DNA of 64,000 nucleotides from Henckelia pumila (taxonomy: Eukaryota; Streptophyta; Magnoliopsida; Lamiales; Gesneriaceae), in the NCBI RefSeq assembly GCF_033568475.1, contig NC_133121.1:24659374-24723373 (forward strand), in the 5' to 3' direction. Shown here piece by piece: positions 49,951-61,966 of this stretch; within the stretch, counting starts at the first letter, position 1, and every line of letters starts with the position of its first letter. Position numbers and translations under genes: made by a program. A model generated the notes under the pieces. It did not search any database, had not been told where the DNA came from, and saw only the letters and a program-made list of their open reading frames with translations.

Positions 49951-50130
49951 TACTGAAATGTAACCAACCGATTTAATTCTTTCAACCGACTGCAATATAT
50001 AACGGAACCAACTGATCGAATGTTATAAACGACTGTACTATATGGTTTAACCTACTGAAATTTAACCAACCGATTTAATTCTATCAACCGACTGGAATAT
50101 ATAACTAACCGACTGATATAAATATTTCAA
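49951..50130. repeat. ~102-bp direct duplication spanning the Ulp1 stop codon
   Basis: TACTGAAATGTAACCAACCG at 49951 recurs with one change at 50053, followed in both by GATTTAATTCT and CAACCGACTG. Further ACCGACTG-like words continue to about 50130. This is the 3' flank of the Ulp1 gene. Confidence 0.75.
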
Positions 50131-50868
50131 CAAACTAAATGACATATCAAATTACTTGACAAATGGATAACCCACAAATATAAAAAAATAAATGAGCAAA
50201 CAAAATACCTTATATATATATATATATATATCCAACGATATTTTGTGAGAATGAGAATGTTATTAATCTTTAGTTTTCATCTAGATTTCTTTGGAGAAAA
50301 GAAAAGAAGATGTCACACAACAAATTAAATGAAGATTGAGAGCAGTTGAGAAGAAGAAGAAGCAGAAACGCCAAAACCAGAGAAGAAGCGAATCCGTTTG
50401 TTTTTGGTGGGGTTTTGCCCTTTCTCAAAGGGCCCACAAAATCAAAAAACTATTATAAATTAATTATTATTTATCTTAAATGTTAAATAAAAGAAGGCCT
50501 ATTTATCCAAAAAATTTTAGAGGAGCCTACAAACTTAAAAAAATTTTGTGGGGGGCTTATTTTTGCAAATGGCCCCAAACAAGTAGGTAGGGGAAACCAG
50601 AAAACGTGTGGCATTTATTGGACGGATGTGTTTTGTGGGGAATTGAATTGTCATCATATGCTCGTGCACGTGGTGCATATGTTTTGATAAGAAAAAAGTT
50701 GAGAAGTGTTTTTTAGAAATTTTTCCAAACACTACCTTAATACAAGTTCAAATTATTCGAGATAATACGAGTGTATAGTCAAATTCATTTCACTGAAGTG
50801 AATATACTAATTATTCTCACAGGCAGATTGTTCCAAATATGTATTTATCGAAGAATAATACGTACCAA
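50131..50868. other. spacer, possible right end of the Ulp1 element
   Basis: No gene. The stretch ending near 50577 reads, in reverse, TTTGGGGCCATTTGCAAAAA, which looks like a MULE terminus. No matching left terminus was found, so this is only a suggestion. Confidence 0.3.
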
Positions 50869-51743
50869 CAGGGACGGAGCTAGAATTTTTATGTGAGGGG
50901 GGCGAATGTAGTATTATAAAATTATTGATTATTAAAAAAATTATATATATATATATATAGTACATAATAATATAAATAAATTATTTTTGACTCATATCAT
51001 TGAGAAAAAATTATTAAAATTTTGAAAAAAAACTAAATTTCTTATAATGAAATTTTAAATAAAAATTAAACACGTGGTTTTATATTAAATTGCGTAAAAG
51101 TTAAAAACAACTATTTCATATTTTTTCAATATTTAAAATACTAAAATTAAAACTTTAATCATGACAAAGAAAATATTTAAAATATAAATATTTTTAATAT
51201 TTACATGTATATTATATCTAGAGAAATTATTATATTCGTTTTTTTATACAATTTCAAAATAATTAGTGATTAAATTTATTATTAAATTTTGAACAAAATA
51301 TGCATAAATGTAACATTAACGAATAGATGTTAAAACATAAATCTTCTATTTCATTTGATAAACTCATATTTAATTATAATTTTAACACCTAAAAATCCAC
51401 GCTCTATGAAAATTGAAATTGTTAAATTAAACTAATAAATATATCCATGACATACTAACTTATTATTTTTCAGTTTTTTAGAATATTAATTATAATTTTA
51501 GCAGTTTGATACGTTCAAAAATTGATGATTGTGCAAGAAATCAAACTAAAAAATATAAATGCTTATTTATAGGTAACTGTTTTTTATTTGTTAAATCGTC
51601 GAATACATTTGTTTCAAATTTTTTGCAAATGTAATTCATATTATGTGAATTTTTGTATAAAAGTTTGTTTTTGCGGCATTAATGAAAAATATACATTGAT
51701 CTCACAAATATAAAGAGACCTCATTTTTAATTAATTATATAAT

Positions 51744-51779
<36 letters not shown>

Positions 51780-51842
51780 AAAATTTTGGAAAAATTTGAG
51801 GGGGGCGACGCCCCCACGACCCCCCTTCTAGCCCCGTCTCTG
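50869..51842. mobile_element. hAT-like non-autonomous element, 974 bp
   Basis: The left end CAGGGACGGAGCTAGAA and the reverse complement of the right end CAGAGACGGGGCTAGAA match at all but two positions. A G-rich GGGGGGCG block lies inside each end. Flanks CGTACCAA and CGTATCGG share five of eight bases, and all differences are transitions, as expected for an old duplication. No ORF. Confidence 0.75.
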
Positions 51843-52196
51843 CGTATCGGGTTAATTGCATTAGAGTGAAAAATGCTCCTATGAAATCCGGATATTGTTA
51901 AAATTTTTATGAAAAACGAATGATCTATTAATTCTTTATATTTTTAAAATTTTGAGCAGACACACCCTTATTCATAGTTCATACATGTTTTTAAGAGTAT
52001 ATATGTTCAAAAATTGAAACTATCATGAACTAATAGTCATAGAGATTTTCAACAATCTCGAAATTTTACCAGAATAATATATGTAATTAACCATAATTTT
52101 TTTAGAATTGGTTTTTAGATAATTTAAATGCGATTAAATGTAAATACTAAGATTTTTTTCATTTACGAATTCCTCGAATTTTTTACATAAAAATAT
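51843..52196. other. AT-rich spacer between two small elements
   Basis: Nothing recognised in this stretch. Confidence 0.4.
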
Positions 52197-52722
52197 CAGT
52201 GTTCTAAAAGACGGCTCTAGGCGGTACACCGTCTCGATTTTTAGACAGTTGAAGCTTATGAGAGTTATTACATTAATTGACCGTCTAGACCGCCTAATCG
52301 CCGCCTAGACATCTCAAAATTTGCCTAGGCGGTCGTTTAGATTAACCTATAATATTTTTATTTTAATTTTTTTAAAAATATTATTTGACATATTTGTCCA
52401 TCAATTTGTTTCGGATGAAGACGAAAAATATGTCATATAATTTGAGTTTGAATTCGATAAAAAAAATTATTGGAGAAATATTAAGATGAACGAAAATAGT
52501 TAGATATTTGTACTATAAAAAAACACCACTTAAGCAGGTGAATTCGATAAAAAAAATATTGAAGAAACATTAAAATGGATCGAATTAAAATAATTAAATA
52601 TTTAGGCTAAAAATAAAAAAATTGTTTAAACCCCACCTAGGCGGCCGCCTAAGTGTCTAAGCGCTAGGCGGTGGGTGACCGTCTGCCTACCTCCTACCGC
52701 TTTTTAAAACATTGATAAATAT
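52189..52722. mobile_element. hAT-like MITE, 518 bp
   Basis: 52197-52714 starts CAGTGTTCTAAAAGACGGC and ends CCGCTTTTTAAAACATTG, giving short TIRs. GGCGGCCGCCTA-type blocks lie inside the ends. Flanks AAAAATAT and ATAAATAT match at seven of eight bases. Confidence 0.78.
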
Positions 52723-53096
52723 AGAGTAAGTTTTTGTTGAAATCGATGAAATACATATAGTGAAAAATAATCTTTAAAATAAACATAATATTTTTTTAAT
52801 TAGTTGGGTCGAAGATCCGTTCATGAAATCGACTCCTGTGAGGCCGCGACATTTCATATATGTTTATATGGTATATTTTATCTTGAAGTTCGAGTTGCTA
52901 AGTTTAGGAAAAAATTAAAGTGCACTAAACCAACCAAGCCAATTGAATAATCGTTGTAAGATTCTGAGAGGGAACAAACACTGAACATAAAACAACAGAG
53001 ACATTGGGCCCAAACCCTCTGTTGTTCCCCATGATGAAGGATGAAGAAGAAGAAGAAGAAGAGAGAGAGCGAAGCATTCTCCCTCCTCCGTCTGCA

Positions 53097-56000
53097 ATGC
53101 AATGCCAATGGTGGCTTCAATTACAACTAAAATCATCGCTTTTTTTGATTTTCATCTTCTTCCTATCCTTCTCCTCCGCGTCCAATTACAGTGTCACTGT
53201 CAGCTACGACTCCCGCTCTCTCATCATCAATGGCCAACGGAAGCTTCTCATTTCCGCCTCCATTCACTACCCGCGCAGCGTACCCGCCGTATGCTTTTTT
53301 GTTCTCTTGTCTTTTGCATATGTGATATGTATGTAGGTAGCATGATGAATGTTGGTATTTCAATAGATGTGGCCTGGTCTCGTTCAGTTGGCCAAAGAAG
53401 GGGGCGTTGATGTCATCGAAACCTACGTTTTCTGGAATGGTCATGAACTCTCACCTAACAATGTATGTATGTATGTGTGTTACTTTATAGCTCTGGTCTT
53501 TAATATGATTGATTGATTGATTGAATTGACACCTCCATTATATTGTCTTGGTTTGTAGAAAGTAATTAGTAACTTCTTCTTCTTCTATCACCATTGCCAT
53601 CATCATCATCATTTTATTTCAGTACTACTTTGGAGGGAGATATGATCTGGTCAAGTTTTGCAAGATCGTTCAGCAGGCTGGCATGTATATGATTCTTCGA
53701 ATCGGACCATTTGTGGCTGCAGAATGGAACTTTGGGTATGCCATTCATCCTTACGGATTTGTAGTTTACAAAAAAATTATTTGAATTTGTAGTTTTGGTT
53801 TACTCTGTCCTTTAACGTCCATTCAAGTATCTTGGCGGCCGGTGATATCGTCTTTGAAATTTTTAGTTGAAGTTTCTAAGTTCTAATATTGGTCGTCCAT
53901 TCAAGTATCTTGGCGGCCGGTGATATCGTCTTTGAAATTTTTAGTTGAAGTTTCTAAGTTCTAATATTGGCCAAGTGCTAGTTAAAACAGGCTAACACTG
54001 TTTTTGGTGGTTAGTGTAATTACAGCTCTATTAACTTGTAAACAGTAAATGGTTCATGCAGTGGTGTACCTGTCTGGTTGCACTACGTGCCAGGAACTGT
54101 TTTTCGAACTGATAACGAGCCTTTTAAGGTGTGGGTTCATTTTCTTATTGCTTAATTAACATCAATAGTATTTTGTATGAAGATTGATGTTTCTGCAATT
54201 TGTTACAATACAATTACTATGTATGCAAAAGTATGCAATTCACATTCCTTATGCAATTGGTGTTTGGAATTGCAGTATCACATGCAAAAGTTTTTGACAT
54301 TCATCGTGAACTTGATGAAGAAAGAGAATCTTTTTGCATCACAAGGAGGTCCTATCATCTTAGCTCAGGCCAGTCCCTTGCCACTTTACTTGTGTCCACT
54401 CTTGGAATTTCTTTGATTTCTTTACATTTCAAAGTTTATCACGTGGCATTTCTCAATTGAGCAACCTGTTTTTGATTTCGGGATTTGATTTTTTATATAA
54501 CTCTGATGAGATAGAATTATGTTGCATTTGCTCCCTGTTTTTCTTCACGCTTTTGTAAGAATTCCCATTACATATCAAGTTGTTGGTTAGCTATCTCATT
54601 CATTTACACACTGAAATGCAGGTGGAAAATGAATATGGATTCTATGAGTCTGCTTATGGAGATGGAGGGAAAAGGTATGCCGCATGGGCAGCTAACATGG
54701 CTGTTTCTCAAAGTACAGGTGTACCATGGATTATGTGCGAGCAGTTTGATGCTCCTGATACTGTGGTAAGACTCATAGAATCCACTGTTGCCAGCATATT
54801 TTCCATTAAAGATAAATTTCCCGGGATATTTGGGAAAATGGATCTGGTCAACCTTTTTTTTTTCTTCAAAAAATGACATCCCCAAGTGTATTTAAAATAC
54901 ACTACAGAAGTCATTTTTTTAAAAGAATGGTTGACCAGGGTTGGATAACAAAATACCCCTAAATTTCCCTCACATTGTTTCTCCCAACTTTTTTGAAACT
55001 TTCTTCACACTTGCCTTTCACTTACCTAAAATGTGTAACTTTTGTTTTACTCTTCATCCTCAGGCGCGATTCATTTTATTGATCTTGGCTTTACAATGCA
55101 GCATCTACATTGAAAATCTGCATTTTGATGAAATTAATCTGTTTGATGATAGATTTACAATTGTAGATACTCTTTGGCCAAAAAAAAATTTAAAAGAAAA
55201 GCTCTTGCAATTCCACTAAAATGCTCAAGAATCTCAGTTTTAATTGGTTGCCAAATAGTTGAGCTTGACTGCACAAGTTTTTATTTCTATGTTGCTCTTT
55301 AAGAAATTGAAATCTCATCCATCCATTTTACCTCATTTTCATGTTTAATTAATAACTTAAAGTCAAGTTAATCTTTGTTTTCCTATTCTTTAACGTCAAT
55401 ATATTAACCTATTTTAATGAACTTAAAATGTAGTTTAAGGCTCGTTTACATAGTACCAATTTTTAGTAGAATTTCAGATTCTAAATGGACCTTGGTGTAT
55501 GTTCAGAGCTTCAATCCGAGCAGGACTAAAATATAATATTGGTTAACCATGTGACTTTGTTCTTTCATATTTTATTTTGTTAGAATTGTCTAATTCTGCT
55601 TCTCTCTTTCAGATCGACACGTGCAATTCATTTTATTGCGATAATTTCAAACCAATCTCTCCGAATAAACCTAAATTTTGGACTGAGAACTGGCCTGGAT
55701 GGTAAGTAACCTTTTTCTATGAAGTAGTATATCTACTGATAGTTCATCTAGACCATTGTTTTTTCTACAAAGGAAGTGTAATTGTTGTTTGTTTTCGTAT
55801 CTTGCATACTGTTGATTCTTGCAATTTAAATGGTGTTATTTTCTGGATTTTGGAGAAAAAATTGGAATCATTTGATTTGTGGGACTTAATTAATAATTTT
55901 ATATTATGGAAATAAATTATAAAGAAGTAATAGCGTAGAACACTATAAGATACTAATGATATCTATCTAGGGACATAACATGCTTAAGATGGTAACACAC

Positions 56001-59000
56001 ATCTACAAGAGCGAGGGTTTTATCGATGCCTGAATGCAAACTTTCTACCAATTTATTAGATGATCATTAACTCTAAAACTCAAAATTACCAGGGTCTTCT
56101 GAAGCCAAATGAAATGCAAATTGATGATTCTATTGAATTCATCCTAAATATCATGAGCCCTAAGCATATAGACATCTGGAAAAACCTTTTTTAAGTTATG
56201 TTCCAGTTACAGGCCTTGCTAGTCTAAATGTTCATGCCACTAAAAATGTATATTAGCCTAGTCATTCTTGTTGATAGTTATCGCCCTTTTATGTAATGGA
56301 CCGGGTGCGTGTCGTGGGCCCCCAGAGCTGAGGCCTGATGGGCCAGAGGCAGAGGGACGCACCCGGTCCATTACATAAAAGTCCATGTAATTATCATATT
56401 TTAGCATTAGTTGCCCTTTGAAAACTTTTTCTTCTTCGGCTGAAAAGTTTAATTTATCTACTGTTTTTTTTTGTTGCACAATCTCAATATACTCAAACAT
56501 ATGGAATGGGTCCTTTCTGAATATTGACCGTCATTATTTTTGTAAGGCAAACGTTTATCAGAAGTTTTTAACTTGCTTCAAAACCTTTACGCTCTAGGAA
56601 AACTTGCTGTCTGTTACATCCATGAGGCTAAATTCTGTATTAAAATAACTAAGATTGTCTGCAACGGTATGAGAACCAGTGTTTCATTTATGAAAATGTT
56701 CTAATCTAATCAAAATAAACTATTTAGAAAAGAACTAATATTTCCATTATATCCGGCGCCATTGCTTAAAGTTGATGAAGGAAACTGGAAGGAATCTTAA
56801 AAATGCCAAGACATAAACAAAGAGCATCAACTGCACAGCTATGTACGTCATCTAGGAGAATTATGATGTACTGCTATATATATAATATTGTGCTTTATGG
56901 ATCACATCATAGTTTCTAATGAACTGCCATGGACTTAACACGCTGTAACTTGATAGATTTTTGAACTTGGGAAAAATATGACCATGATCCATAATTTAAT
57001 CAACCAATAAAATATTGTCTCAGATTTTGTGAATCTTGTGTCAATTTGTACCTTTTGTGTGATCTGGTGGCTGGCGCTGACAGGTGGTGCATGTATTTTA
57101 TTGCCTTCTCTATACAGAAACCTTAACTTCCGCCATCGTAATTTCTAATTCATTTTGCATCATTTGGTCAATCATTGGTTGGAAATTCGAGTGTTGCAGC
57201 AAAGCCTTATCCCATAAAGGTGGTAGAACATTACATTGAGCTAGTCTGCATCTGTGTCATGTCTTCAACTTTGAAAAATTCAGGTTTAAAACATTTGGAG
57301 CAAGTGACCCTCACAGGCCTCCTGAAGATGTTGCTTTTTCTGTTGCCCGCTTTTTCCAGAAAGGAGGAAGCTTACAAAACTATTACATGGTACATTGACA
57401 TTTTTCCTAGGAGTTATCTCCTTCTTTTCGCTCCACAAAACACTGTAAACCCCAGTGTATCAAAAGTAAAGTGATATGGACTTTAACTCTTGGACTGCTT
57501 GCTTCTATTTCTGTTTCTTGATATCCTTTTCTTGTTCAGTATCATGGTGGGACAAACTTCGGGCGCACTTCAGGTGGACCATTCATTACAACAAGTTATG
57601 ACTATGATGCACCAATTGATGAATATGGTAAAGTCTGGATGTCATCTGTTAACATAGATGTGCTGTTTGAATCTCTTAATAATCCCTTTAAACATTGAAA
57701 TATTGTATTCTCTTTCTAGATGTCATCTCAAATAATTCTGATATGACTTCCAGGATTGGCGAGGTGTCCAAAATGGGGACATCTTAAAGAGCTCCATAGA
57801 TCTATAAAATTATGCGAGCGTCCATTGCTAAATGGGAAAACAACATTTCTCACACTCGGCCCCTCACAAGAGGTGAGCTTCTAATGTCTACTTTTGAACT
57901 GCTATTGCTTCACGTGGTTCGTGCAATGAGTGGCAGAGGTCCTATGAGAGCATTATATGCACATTTTTACAATTTGGATTTGGATTTTTCCTGCATTTAG
58001 GTTGAAAAGTCTCACCAGTCTCTTATTTTATCACTCGCAAAATCATTTATTAGGCAGCATCTCTTTGTAGGCTGATGTCTATCAAGATTCATCAGGCGCT
58101 TGCGCTGCCTTCCTCGCAAATTTGGATGATAAAAATGATGAAGTGGTTGAGTTCCGAAATACATCATACCACCTGCCAGCGTGGTCTGTAAGCATTTTAC
58201 CAGACTGCAAAGGTGTAGCATTCAACTCAGCAAAGGTAATTTTAATCTTATCATACATGTAAATTTCATGCATTGCAGTTTCTTTGACGGTAATCGAACA
58301 GTTTAATGTCAAGATATGATTTTCCTTAAGAGAATAGTTTTTTTTATCAACATGTTATGTTACCAAACATTTTAGTCAACTCAGTCTAATCTTTTTAACT
58401 TGGTGCTAGTTTGGATTTTGGTTATCATTACAAGTGTCTTCTCCACGTAACTTTTGAAACCAAAAACCTTGCCTACTTGAAAGAATATTATTCTGTGCTT
58501 TACATTCCAGCGTGATCATCATTCATTAATGGTAATTTGTTTTAGTGTGGTAAATAAAATAAGCTAGTCCATATACATGGGAAAGTTCATTATTTGAACT
58601 TCCAAAAGAACATCCCAAATCCTTCTTAGATAGTTGATTTAAGGTCCTAAATAACTGACCTTTGCTATATCCATTTTCATTGTGATTTGATAGGTTGGTA
58701 GTCAAACTTCTGTGGTTGAGATGATTGCAACCAACTTGAAGCCATCAACTCCATCCCCATTGAGAAGTCTTCAGTGGGATGTGTTTCAGGAGAAAGCTGG
58801 AATATGGGGTATTGCTGATTTCACTAAAAATGGCTTGGTTGATCACATTAACACCACAAAAGATGCTACTGACTACTTTTGGTATAGGACAAGGTATGTC
58901 TGTTACTTTACCAATCATGCGACATGCTATTTTTATATTAAAATAGGTCTTCTTGTGTGGCTTGGACATTTGCGTCTCTTTTACATTTGATTAGAAATAT

Positions 59001-61966
59001 AAGATAGTATATCATGAAATCAGATTTTCCATATTCTAGAGTTAATGATTGTAATCTAAACTAAGAGAGATGTCTGGATATTGTATTATGGATGCTGGTC
59101 TTTATGGTGTAGTATTCTTTTCTCACTTCATTCCTAGCATTTAAATTTCTATCTGGTACTAAATTGGGCATCCTTACCTAAGGTGTCATATCCGGGTGCT
59201 ATCCAAAATTTGTCCTTACCGGAAAAAGGGTGTCTTGGTTATCCTTTCTGTAAACATGTGCAAAAAATGTTCCTGGTTATTGTTCATATAGCTGCAGGGT
59301 GAATAGCCCTCACTTCTGACTTCTTGCTGCGTGACCATTGGTTGAATTGCACGTGATTTTACCATCTTCCTATCTAAATGTTCTTTGTACAGGTTGTGTT
59401 TTGTTGCTTGATGGAGGATCCTTGGTTTTCTGCTCTCTGTCTCTCTCTTAAAAACCTTTTTTGGGTGCTTTGAATAAAACCCTTAAATTAAGATATTGAC
59501 GTTCAACTTGAGGGGGAATGTTAGAAATCAAAAAATATATTTTGGAATCAAATGTGATATTATTAAGATTATGGTGTATCTTTGATATGTATGATTGTGA
59601 TTTAGAGAGATTTCCCATGATATTTTATACATGTGTATTTTCAGGTGATGAGTGAAATCTAAATGGAGATACTAACAGGGTTTTATCCATTTGGGTAATG
59701 TCTAGTGGATGTAGGCCTTTATGGCCAAACCGCCGAACCGCATAAATCGTGTGTTTTGTTGCACATTCTTTACACTATATTCTTACTATTTAAGATTTAA
59801 CATAATTCTTTTCATTATTAAAGCGATGTTTATACTTGTGAAGTTGAATTTTGTATAGGCAAAACTTCACAACTATCATCAAATCAGGCAACAATATCCT
59901 GCTGATCCATGCACCATGACCTGACCTGATCTGTTCATTGCTTTTGTGGTCCTCGATGTCAACATGGTAGAACTTGGAAAATAAATCTGCATAGAGCTAT
60001 ATCAATAGTAAAGGAAGTTGGTAATGAACAACTTCATGAAAATGTGTTATAGCGAAAGTCAGCTTTCCCCTGTGGAACGTAATCAAAATCTTGGCCATTC
60101 ACTGGATCAATTGTCATGTGACATCAAATAAGCCACAGCTTAGTCACAAACCAGTTATGGCTGCGGTTGTGATAGATCCCCAACTGCTGTCGCCTGTCAG
60201 AAATCTTCTAAAATGTTATGTTTTCATGTTCTTTTGTGGCTCAATTTAGACCCTGGCTCATTGTGTTCTTAGTTAGTATGCATGTTAATGTGCAGTAGAA
60301 GAGTTCTCTACAATTTTAAGCAATCAAGGATTAGATTCTAATTTAATCGTTAACTTCCAGCAATTTATTGTAGATGTCATGCATCATGAAACAATATCAT
60401 ATGCTGCTCACGTGAGTTTGCAATGCATTTCATGCTAACACTCATCGATTTTCTTTGATGATATAGTTTACTTGTTGATGAGAATGAAGAGTTCTTCAGA
60501 AATGGAAGCAGTCCAATTCTTATTGTTGAATCCAAGGGCCATGCAATGCATGTTTTTATCAATCAGAAGCTTCAAGGTAGAATTCTCTTGTTTTTCCATC
60601 ACTCAAAATTGCGTCATTGATATTTTTTTCCAGCCAATGGATTGGATCATATATTGTTGTTTACCCTCATTCTATCGCATTTTTTCATACTATTTTTTCG
60701 TAATGCATTTGGTACTTGAAGCAGCTAGCTCGTATTTTCAACTTCACTTCTAGTTCCTGTCTCTCTTCAGCTAGTGCATCTGGAAATGGATCATCGCCGC
60801 CTTTCAAACTTACAAGTCCCATCTCTCTGAAGCCGGGGATGAATGTGATAGCTTTATTAAGCATGACTGTTGGCCTGCAGGTATTTAATTTGACTTAAAT
60901 CTTTGCAGATGATAGTCAACATTTGTATTTCCTCTCTATCCTTAGGTAATAAATAACCCACTAAAATCAGGAAGATTGGCGATCGATAATGCTGCTTGTC
61001 TACGAGTTATTACCATATGAAATAATCTCGCTTTTCAAACACTTAAATGAGGATTGATGAAATATTTATTTGCTGGAACAGATGACTAATCCACCACTTT
61101 GTTTTACAGAAATAGCTCAAATTTGTAGTTTAGCCCGCAAAAACTGCTGGCAATTTTTTTTTTTTATTTTATTTTTATCACATATTATTGTGTTTGGATG
61201 GAAGAATTTGGATTTGTGAGATAAGTATTTGAAATACATGAATTTCAAATCATAAGGTTGAAAGTTGATTCAAAATTGAAATACAAAAATATACTTGGAC
61301 AACACGAGATTTCAAATCCTTGATACCAATTTTAATTTTGAGACAAATGTATACGATGGATTTGAAATGTGGAATTAAAATCAAATCCACTCAAATCCTT
61401 CAATCCAAATGCAAACTAGGACACTTCTTCCTGTTGGGATTCATTTGTTCACTAACTCGAAAAGCCAGTAAGAGACGGATCAATGTCTTTACATACATAT
61501 TTGTGCAAGTCAGCGATACTTGTCCACTTTTACGCTACTTCGTGTATGTGCAACTCATCCTTCTACAAAGCTGATATAAATCGTTATCAGTACAACTTGA
61601 TTAAGTTTGAGATACAAAATCTTTCATGATTTTAAATTCAGTTTGGTAGTTTGAATGTTACATGGGAATATTTCAAATCCATCCTTCTCAATTTTAGATA
61701 TTGTATTACCGAACATAGTGGACTTCAAATGCACTCAACATTGATATTATTTGAAATCTAAACTTTAAATTCTTTCCCTATATTAACGTTATCAATGTAA
61801 ACAACATAGATTCTATATATCTCAAACTATTCTTAGGAAACCTTTGTTTGGTCTCTAGAATGCAGGATCTTTTTATGAATGGATTGGAGCTGGTCCTTAC
61901 AGTGTCAGAATCACGGGGATGAAGAAGAGCACAGTAGACTTATCCAGTAGTACATGGACCTACAAG
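53097..61966 (+). CDS. BGAL10-like: beta-galactosidase, GH35, BGAL10-like, 3' end beyond the window
   Basis: Fifteen exons join in frame: 53097-53288, 53367-53462, 53623-53735, 54062-54128, 54276-54368, 54622-54765, 55613-55701, 57284-57389, 57540-57627, 57754-57872, 58071-58235, 58694-58893, 60467-60576, 60771-60880 and 61859-61966. They give 600 residues; BGAL10-type proteins have roughly 740, so the C-terminal part is missing. The start is MQCQWWLQL with a signal peptide ending FSSASN, so the protein is secreted. GH35 catalytic residues are visible: acid/base Glu in VENEYG (residue 191) and nucleophile Glu in WTENWPGW (about 260). [20 protein letters not shown] is the family signature. The BGAL10 clade trims galactose from xyloglucan in the wall. 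Intron 5 has a GC donor (CAG/gccagt). Confidence 0.93.

Larger units (their letters stand above)
35928..49956 (+). pseudogene. DUF1985/Ulp1-protease transposon gene, disrupted
   Basis: Exon 35928-35948 (MAAQKTW) joins 36077 onward. The DUF1985 domain follows (WFVVNDRPIRFSIMEYALIT near 36320-36380), to a stop at 36698-36700 and a poly-A frameshift near 36715. Further exon-like pieces: 36897-37040, 37147-37316, and a coiled coil at 37440-37600. The Ulp1/C48 cysteine protease part is 40760-40974, 41052-41347 and 49567 onward, with His in LPIHWVAV (about 41310), Asp in the split YDC and Cys in SDCGAWML (about 49830). Two LTR insertions split it (38569-40754 and 41348-49566). DUF1985 joined to Ulp1 proteases occurs mainly in plant MULE/Kaonashi-like elements. 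Clear element ends were not found. Confidence 0.8.

Noticed and set aside
34808-50590. Possible target duplication AAACAAGTC / AAACAAGTA for the Ulp1 element
   Set aside because: The sequence inside the left candidate does not resemble the right terminus. A near-match of nine AT-rich bases over 16 kb is expected by chance.
53004-53096. Upstream Met for the beta-galactosidase (acidic MMKDEEEE stretch)
   Set aside because: It would place a run of acidic residues before the signal peptide. The ATG at 53097 gives a normal secretory start.
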